DNA of 20,237 nt. Source: Bryobacterales bacterium (GTDB lineage: Bacteria; Acidobacteriota; Terriglobia; Bryobacterales; Bryobacteraceae). The stretch covers positions 1-20,237 of the forward strand of contig PLGA01000394.1 of NCBI GenBank assembly GCA_003139735.1, in the 5' to 3' direction. Under the pieces are notes generated by a model. That model ran no database searches. It was not told where the DNA came from and saw only the letters and a program-made list of their open reading frames with translations. Positions 15,634 to 20,237 of this stretch are shown one piece after another. Every line of letters starts with the position of its first letter. Position 1 is the first letter of the stretch. The translations under genes and the position numbers were made by a program.

Positions 15634-17142
15634 GTGAGTACATATCGTGCGCTCTTGCGGCACAGCGCCGCCTATTCGGTGCCCGTGATTCTGGGCAAGA
15701 TGTGCGGTTTCCTCCTGTTGCCCGTTTACACCCGTTACTTGAGCCCGTCGGACTACGGCGTCCTCGAATTGCTGGATCTCACGTTGTTCATGCTGACGTC
15801 GCTGTTTGGGTCCAGGCTGGGTGACGCGCTGTGCTACTTCCACGCCGAGGCGGAAACCAGCAAAGCGCGCGGCGCCGTCGCGACGACGGCGTTTCTCTCG
15901 GCCTTAGGGATGGGCGTTCTTGGGGCCTTGGCGGGGTTCCTTTGCAGCGAGCCGCTTGGGAAGCTGGTTTTCGGCACTACGGCCTACACCTTCTATTTCC
16001 ATCTGCTCTTCGCCAATTTCGTGATGGTGCTGCCCCTGGAGGTGGGCCTGGCCTACCTGCGGGCTGTGAACCGCTCCGTTCTGTTCACGGTATGCATGTC
16101 GGTTCGGCTGCTGGTTGCGATGTTCTTCAACGTCTTGTTTCTCGCCTTCTGGAGGATGGGCATTGCCGCCATGCTGTGGAGCACGCTGGTTGCCTCGGCG
16201 GCGATGGTGATCGGGGTATCCGTCATCCTTCTTTCGAGCGCCCAACTGTCGTTCAGCTTTGCGCTTTGCCGGCGCATGGCCGCATACGCATTTCCGGTGG
16301 GTGTGGGCGGCGTGGCTATGCTGATCATCCATTATGGCGACCGTTTCTTCCTGCAGCGTTCGGCCACGCTCGCGGACGTGGGAATCTACTCGCTCGCATA
16401 CAAGCTGGGGATGCTGGTCAGTTACGTACAACTGCCGTTCATGACTTACTGGACGTCTCAAATGTACCGGATCGTCCGCGGCGTCGACGGTGAAGCCATC
16501 AACGCCCGGGTATGCACGTACCTGATGCTCGTGTTGACCAGCGTCGCGGTGGTGATTACGGTTTTCAGCAGACCGGCGTTGTATGTGCTGACCCCACGCG
16601 CGCCGGCGTTTCGTGAGGCGGCCCTGTTTATTCCGCTGATTGCGGCGGCCTACGTAATTCGCGGCCTCGGCGACCAGTTCCGCAACGTGTTTTTCCTGGA
16701 AAACCGGACGGTCAACGACGCGCATACCAGCATTCTGGGCTGCCTGCTTTGCCTGGCCGGGTACGGGGCTCTGATCCCGCCGTTCAAGATGTGGGGCGCG
16801 GCCGCGGCCACGCTGCTCGCATTCATCGGCATGACGGCTTACAGCTACTGGAAGACGCAGCGGATCAAGAGGTATCGCTATGAGGTAAAGCGCTTGGTGA
16901 AGATCGGCGCCAGCGCACTGGCGTCTTGCGCCGTGGCGCTGGTCGGAATGCCGTCGGCCGTCGCCGGTCAGTTTGCTCTGGCCACCGGCAGCTTGTTTCT
17001 GTTCGTCTCGCTGTTGGCCCTTTCCGGCTTTTTACAGCCCGAAGAAATCGAAACCCTGAAGGAACTGCGGAGCTATTTTCGGCAGAGGGCCATGCAGGCA
17101 GTGGCGGCCGTGCGGCGGCGCTGGTCAGCGGTTCTGACGTGA
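15634..17142 (+). CDS. Wzx-type polysaccharide flippase (MOP superfamily)
   Basis: This is a membrane protein of 502 residues with about 12-14 hydrophobic spans. The N-terminal segment (AAYSVPVILGKMCGFLLLPVYTRYLSPSDYGVLELL) is the classic start of Wzx/RfbX lipid-linked oligosaccharide flippases. A second basic repeat half begins near LCRRMAAYAFPVGVGGVAML and IIHYGDRFFLQ, giving the expected two-bundle architecture. It would translocate undecaprenyl-pyrophosphate repeat units to the periplasmic face. I prefer GTG 15634, with GGGA eight bases upstream; TTG 15628 adds two residues. The gap to the ligase is 34 bp and lacks a terminator, so the gene probably ends the main operon. Its last 18 bases overlap the 3' end of the opposite-strand glycosyltransferase gene. 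Confidence 0.88.
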   Translation: MSTYRALLRHSAAYSVPVILGKMCGFLLLPVYTRYLSPSDYGVLELLDLTLFMLTSLFGSRLGDALCYFHAEAETSKARGAVATTAFLSALGMGVLGALAGFLCSEPLGKLVFGTTAYTFYFHLLFANFVMVLPLEVGLAYLRAVNRSVLFTVCMSVRLLVAMFFNVLFLAFWRMGIAAMLWSTLVASAAMVIGVSVILLSSAQLSFSFALCRRMAAYAFPVGVGGVAMLIIHYGDRFFLQRSATLADVGIYSLAYKLGMLVSYVQLPFMTYWTSQMYRIVRGVDGEAINARVCTYLMLVLTSVAVVITVFSRPALYVLTPRAPAFREAALFIPLIAAAYVIRGLGDQFRNVFFLENRTVNDAHTSILGCLLCLAGYGALIPPFKMWGAAAATLLAFIGMTAYSYWKTQRIKRYRYEVKRLVKIGASALASCAVALVGMPSAVAGQFALATGSLFLFVSLLALSGFLQPEEIETLKELRSYFRQRAMQAVAAVRRRWSAVLT

Positions 17143-18282
17143 ATGAGCCGGCGGATTGGCCGCGGGTTCCGAGCGGCCGGCGGCCGCCAGGTAGATATGC
17201 CGGTATCGCGCGATCATCCTTTCCCGGGAGTAAGACTCCACGCACCGCCGCCGGTTGCGCGCTCCCAAGCGCTCTCGAAGTTCGGCATCCGCGTGGAGCG
17301 TGCGCAGCCCCCGCACATAGGCGTCGAGGTCGCCAGCCGGAACCGCGGACGGCCAACCGGGATTTCCAAGGATCTCCGCGCAGTCGCCGACCGTGGTGCA
17401 GATAACGGGCAGGCCCGCCGCCATGGCCTCCAAGAGTGAGATGGGCATCTGCTCCGTGGCGGAAGACATCGCAAAAAGATCGAACGCGCCGTAGCAGCCG
17501 GACGGATCGGGAATGAACCCGGCAAACGTCACACGGCCGCCGATGCCGAGTTCCCCGGCCAGGGTTTCCAACTCCGCCTGGCACGGGCCACGGCCGACCA
17601 ACACGATCCGGGCATTAGGCAACCTGCAAGCGGCTACCGCCCGCAGCAGCGTCCCGAGGTTTTTCTCGGCGGATAGACGGCCAACGAATCCGATCAGGAA
17701 CTCATCCTCGGCGCAACCCCATGCGGCGCGCCAGCGCTCACGGCCGGAGGTTCCGTACTGATCCGGCTCGACGCCGTTCGGAATCCAGTGGACCATCCCG
17801 GCTCGGAGGTGGTACGTATTCAAGGCGATGTCCCGGAGAGTGCGCGACGGCACCACGACCGCTGAAATCTGGTTCAGGACGAGGCGGCGCGCCCACACGC
17901 GGCGGCTCTTCAGGCGGGTAGCTTCGTCGGGATTGAATCCATCCTCGGTGTGAACTACGGGGCAGATGGAATCCACGGTTGCCGCCAGCGCGGCGTCGAA
18001 AGCTCCCCAGTTATAAGTCACCAGCAAGTCCGGCTGCACCGCGCGCAGCAGGCTCGAGAAGCGAAACGGGTAGAGCGGCGTTCCCTTGCCGGCGGGAGAG
18101 TCCACGAGCTCGAACCGCACTCCGGGTGCGATCCGGGCCGCGGCGGCATAGCCTCCGTCGGTTGCGGTAATTGTGTGGCAAAACTCATCGCCCAGCAGGC
18201 TCATGAGCGTGCAGGTGCGCGATTCCAATCCGCCCAGGTTAAAGCTCGAGAAGACGTGGTGAATATGCAAAGGCTTCGCCAT
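17125..18282 (-). CDS. Glycosyltransferase family 4 protein
   Basis: This is a GT-B fold glycosyltransferase of 385 residues from ATG 18282 (MAKPLHIHHVFSSFNLGGLE, the NLGGLE loop typical of GT4). An upstream in-frame ATG at 18315 would add 11 residues before the first strand and is less likely. The donor-binding C-terminal half shows LIGFVGRLSAEKNLGTLLRA, IVLVGRGPCQAELE, and the E-x7-E motif EQMPISLLE followed by AMAAGLPVICTTVG. It works in the cytoplasm and probably adds one sugar to the repeat unit; the donor is not readable. It is transcribed opposite to the flippase and divergent from the epimerase gene. The final part (ARYRHIYLAAAGR then a Ser/Pro tail) overlaps the flippase 3' end by 18 bp. 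Confidence 0.88.
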   Translation of the reverse strand: MAKPLHIHHVFSSFNLGGLESRTCTLMSLLGDEFCHTITATDGGYAAAARIAPGVRFELVDSPAGKGTPLYPFRFSSLLRAVQPDLLVTYNWGAFDAALAATVDSICPVVHTEDGFNPDEATRLKSRRVWARRLVLNQISAVVVPSRTLRDIALNTYHLRAGMVHWIPNGVEPDQYGTSGRERWRAAWGCAEDEFLIGFVGRLSAEKNLGTLLRAVAACRLPNARIVLVGRGPCQAELETLAGELGIGGRVTFAGFIPDPSGCYGAFDLFAMSSATEQMPISLLEAMAAGLPVICTTVGDCAEILGNPGWPSAVPAGDLDAYVRGLRTLHADAELRERLGARNRRRCVESYSRERMIARYRHIYLAAAGRSEPAANPPAHSRQNR

Positions 18283-18309
18283 CGCCGGTGGAGCAAATGA
18301 ACGGCCAAA

Positions 18310-18325
18310 TGGCATGGGGAAAGCT
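18310..18325 (+). promoter_or_regulatory. Weak sigma-54-like promoter before the epimerase gene
   Basis: TGGCATGGGGAAAGCT has GG and GC at the correct 10-base spacing and keeps TGGCA, but the -12 TT is AA. The predicted start would leave about 23 nt before ATG 18359. A second overlapping match at 18325-18340 (TGGAACCGCGCGTGCT) would leave almost no leader. Both are weaker than the elements at 3828 and 6926 and may be chance. Confidence 0.25.
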
Positions 18326-18358
18326 GGAACCGCGCGTGCTAGTTAGTACGACCGACCT

Positions 18359-19459
18359 ATGCCAATCAAGCTCATGTGCATCGCCGGGGCGCGTCCCAAC
18401 TTCATGAAGCTGGCCCCTTTACTGGCGTTGCTCCGCCGAAATCCTGCGTTTAGCGCCATACTGGTCCACACGGGCCAGCATTATGACGAGAAAATGTCGG
18501 GGCAGTTTTTTACCGATTTAGGTCTCCCCATGCCGGATTTCAACCTGGAAGTAGGCTCCGGTTCGCATGCCCAACAGACCGCTGAGATCATGAAGCGCTT
18601 TGAGCCGGTCGTCCTGGCCGAAAAGCCGGACGCGGTGCTGGTTGTCGGCGATGTGAATTCCTCCATGGCCTGTGCTTTGGTTGCCTCGAAATTGCAAATT
18701 CCGGTGATCCACGTAGAGGCCGGCCTACGCAGTTTCGACCGCGCCATGCCAGAGGAGATCAATCGGGTGGTGACGGACGCCATCGCGGACGTTCTCCTGG
18801 TGACCGAGGAAAGCGGCCGGCTCAACCTCCGGGCGGAGGGTGTTCCGCCAGAGCGGATTCATCTGGTGGGTAATATCATGATCGATTCTCTGCGCCTTCA
18901 CGTGGAAAAGGCCCGGCATTCCGGCATACTCATGCGTCTGGGCGTCAACGGAGAGCCGTTTGGGCTGGTCACGCTGCACCGGCCATCCAACGTGGATGAA
19001 CCCGGGCAATTGACTGAGATCATGGAGGCCCTTTCCTCGATTGCGGCGGAGGTGCCGTTGTACTTTCCTGTCCACCCGCGAACCCGGGCCAGGCTCGATC
19101 CCCTCCGTTTCGGCGCCGGCCCTATGCGGCTGATCGACCCTTTAGGCTACCTGGACTTCCTTTGTCTCATGTCCCACAGTTCCATTGTCTTGACGGACTC
19201 GGGTGGAATCCAGGAGGAAACCACGGTTCTGGGAATACCGTGCCTGACGTTACGCAACAATACCGAGCGGCCTGTCACGGTGGAGGAAGGGACCAACATT
19301 GTGGCCGGGAACAGCCAGGACACCATCCTGGCGGCCTGGGAACAGATGAAGAATGCTCCCAAGCGCGGCCGGATACCCCAGTATTGGGACGGCCATGCCG
19401 CCCAGCGGTGCATTTCCGTGCTGCAGAGCTATTTCTGTGTGAAGGAAGAACTGAACTGA
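18359..19459 (+). CDS. wecB: UDP-N-acetylglucosamine 2-epimerase (non-hydrolysing)
   Basis: This enzyme interconverts UDP-GlcNAc and UDP-ManNAc in the cytoplasm and supplies ManNAc or ManNAcA precursors. The 366-residue length is normal. Diagnostic motifs are all present: AGARPNFMKLAPL near the N-terminus, HTGQHYDEKMS, VIHVEAGLRS (about 118-127), MPEEINRVVTDAIAD, TLHRPSNVD, LTDSGGIQEE (about 277-286) and LRNNTERPVTV. Catalytic-type acidic and His residues in these blocks are intact. No Shine-Dalgarno is visible before the ATG. The gene is divergent from the GT4 gene (76 bp between starts) and convergent with the next glycosyltransferase, overlapping its 3' end by 31 bp. Confidence 0.95.
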   Translation: MPIKLMCIAGARPNFMKLAPLLALLRRNPAFSAILVHTGQHYDEKMSGQFFTDLGLPMPDFNLEVGSGSHAQQTAEIMKRFEPVVLAEKPDAVLVVGDVNSSMACALVASKLQIPVIHVEAGLRSFDRAMPEEINRVVTDAIADVLLVTEESGRLNLRAEGVPPERIHLVGNIMIDSLRLHVEKARHSGILMRLGVNGEPFGLVTLHRPSNVDEPGQLTEIMEALSSIAAEVPLYFPVHPRTRARLDPLRFGAGPMRLIDPLGYLDFLCLMSHSSIVLTDSGGIQEETTVLGIPCLTLRNNTERPVTVEEGTNIVAGNSQDTILAAWEQMKNAPKRGRIPQYWDGHAAQRCISVLQSYFCVKEELN

Positions 19460-20237
19460 AGCGGACGGTCCTCTTCGGGAAGCGCCCTTTTGTCCGCGAA
19501 CTCCAAAAGCCGGCGGATCGCCCCGCCGTACGCAGCCGTTAGTTTGGGCCTCTCATAGCTGCGAATCGCCTCCCAGTTCGGGGTCGGCGCGCCCTTCCCG
19601 GCTGCAACCAACTCGCAAGCTTGAGCGATCATCGCGCGGATAGCGGCCGGATCGTCGTGCGGAACGCACCAGCCGGCCCTGGTCTCTCGGAGAATGCGGT
19701 CGACTTCCCCGCCGGGCGGAGACAGGGCCAGGATTGGTTTTCCAGTGGCCATATACTCGAACAACTTGCCCGGCAGACTGATGTCGTTGGTCATGGTGAG
19801 GAGAAGGTAATCGGTCTCCTCCATCTCGCGCAATGCCTCGGCTTGAGGCTTGAACCCGAGCATGCTCACGCGGCTCTTGCGCGATTCGAATACCCGGCGC
19901 TCGGTTTCGGCGATCCTGCCCACAAAACGCGTCTCGATGCGCGACCGGATCTCTTCCGGCATGTCATCGAGAGCGTCCAGGTAATAGCGTGGCGACGCGG
20001 TCTTATAAGCCGTTCCGACGTGAGTCACGATCACGCCGGGATCCCGGTGACGCCGTGGAGTGAAGCCTTCAAACGCTTCCGGATCGTAGCCATTGGGGAG
20101 AAGCAGGAACTTGCTGTCCGGCTGCTCGGGATACCGGCCTCGAATCTCGCGCAAGGAGAAACGGGCAACCGCCACCACCAGGTCGGAAAGCTCCACCGTT
20201 TGGCGCTCAATGGCCTCCGCGCGGCGCCGCGTATAGT
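19429..20237 (-). CDS. Glycosyltransferase, GT4-like (5' end outside window)
   Basis: This is the C-terminal part of a GT-B glycosyltransferase. The frame remains open to the right edge of the window (codons reading YTRRRAEAIERQTVELSDLV), so the true start lies outside; the GTG at 20196 is internal. Visible features are ELSDLVVAVARFSLREI and FLLLPNGYDPEAFEGF (the end of the first domain), VIVTHVGTAYKTASP, VSMLGFKPQAEALREM, and the donor-site block SLPGKLFEYMATGKPILALS with the glutamate typical of the family. It probably transfers one sugar of the repeat unit. Its 3' end overlaps the 3' end of the epimerase gene by 31 bp on the opposite strand. Confidence 0.85.
   Translation of the reverse strand, partial: YTRRRAEAIERQTVELSDLVVAVARFSLREIRGRYPEQPDSKFLLLPNGYDPEAFEGFTPRRHRDPGVIVTHVGTAYKTASPRYYLDALDDMPEEIRSRIETRFVGRIAETERRVFESRKSRVSMLGFKPQAEALREMEETDYLLLTMTNDISLPGKLFEYMATGKPILALSPPGGEVDRILRETRAGWCVPHDDPAAIRAMIAQACELVAAGKGAPTPNWEAIRSYERPKLTAAYGGAIRRLLEFADKRALPEEDRPLQFSSSFTQK

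Noticed and set aside
18292..18307. Minus-strand sigma-54-like match TGGCCGTTCATTTGCT
   Set aside because: Spacing and TGGC/TTGC are right, but transcription would start at or inside the ATG at 18282, leaving no leader for the glycosyltransferase. It is probably chance unless the mRNA is leaderless.
1..20237. tRNA, rRNA, CRISPR arrays, insertion sequences, phage genes
   Set aside because: I found none: no repeat-spacer pattern, no transposase-like or integrase-like frame, and no structured RNA gene that I could recognise by eye.

Overview
This 20.2 kb window is GC-rich and densely coding. It carries most of an exopolysaccharide assembly locus of the exosortase-A (XrtA, EpsH) / PEP-CTERM associated type. 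The gene set (PrsR-like sigma-54 activator, PrsT-like TPR lipoprotein, GNVR chain-length protein without a kinase domain, ExeA-type ATPase, separate tyrosine autokinase, class B asparagine-synthase-like amidotransferase, O-antigen-ligase-like membrane protein) is the one known to accompany XrtA. The base composition, the style of the proteins and the mixture of these families suggest an Acidobacteriota genome of the Solibacter/Bryobacter kind. That placement is inference from style, not proven by a marker gene. No exosortase and no PEP-CTERM protein lies inside the window.

Layout. (1) 1-767: 3' part of a sigma-54 enhancer-binding regulator. (2) 954-3737: a TPR-repeat lipoprotein. (3) 3884-5389: an outer-membrane beta-barrel protein behind a strong sigma-54 promoter match, followed by a hairpin terminator. 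(4) 5550-6569, minus strand: a NodB-like polysaccharide deacetylase. (5) A 415-bp divergent intergenic region with operator-like dyads and sigma-54 promoter matches. (6) 6985-15599: a tight plus-strand operon of chain-length protein, ATPase, tyrosine kinase, two SAM methyltransferases, amidotransferase and ligase/polymerase. (7) 15634-17142: a Wzx-type flippase. (8) A terminal block of alternating genes: glycosyltransferase (-), UDP-GlcNAc 2-epimerase (+), glycosyltransferase (-, cut by the window end). Its two convergent gene pairs overlap at their 3' ends.

How the genes fit together (inference from families). The epimerase supplies ManNAc-type precursor and the glycosyltransferases build the lipid-linked repeat. 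Methyltransferases, amidotransferase and deacetylase decorate it. The flippase moves it across the inner membrane and the ligase/polymerase joins units or attaches them. The chain-length protein, ATPase and tyrosine kinase control length and export. The TPR lipoprotein and the beta-barrel form the periplasmic and outer-membrane end. The activator gene in the same locus, with near-consensus -24/-12 elements in front of the beta-barrel gene and the main operon, suggests that the whole locus is one sigma-54 regulon.
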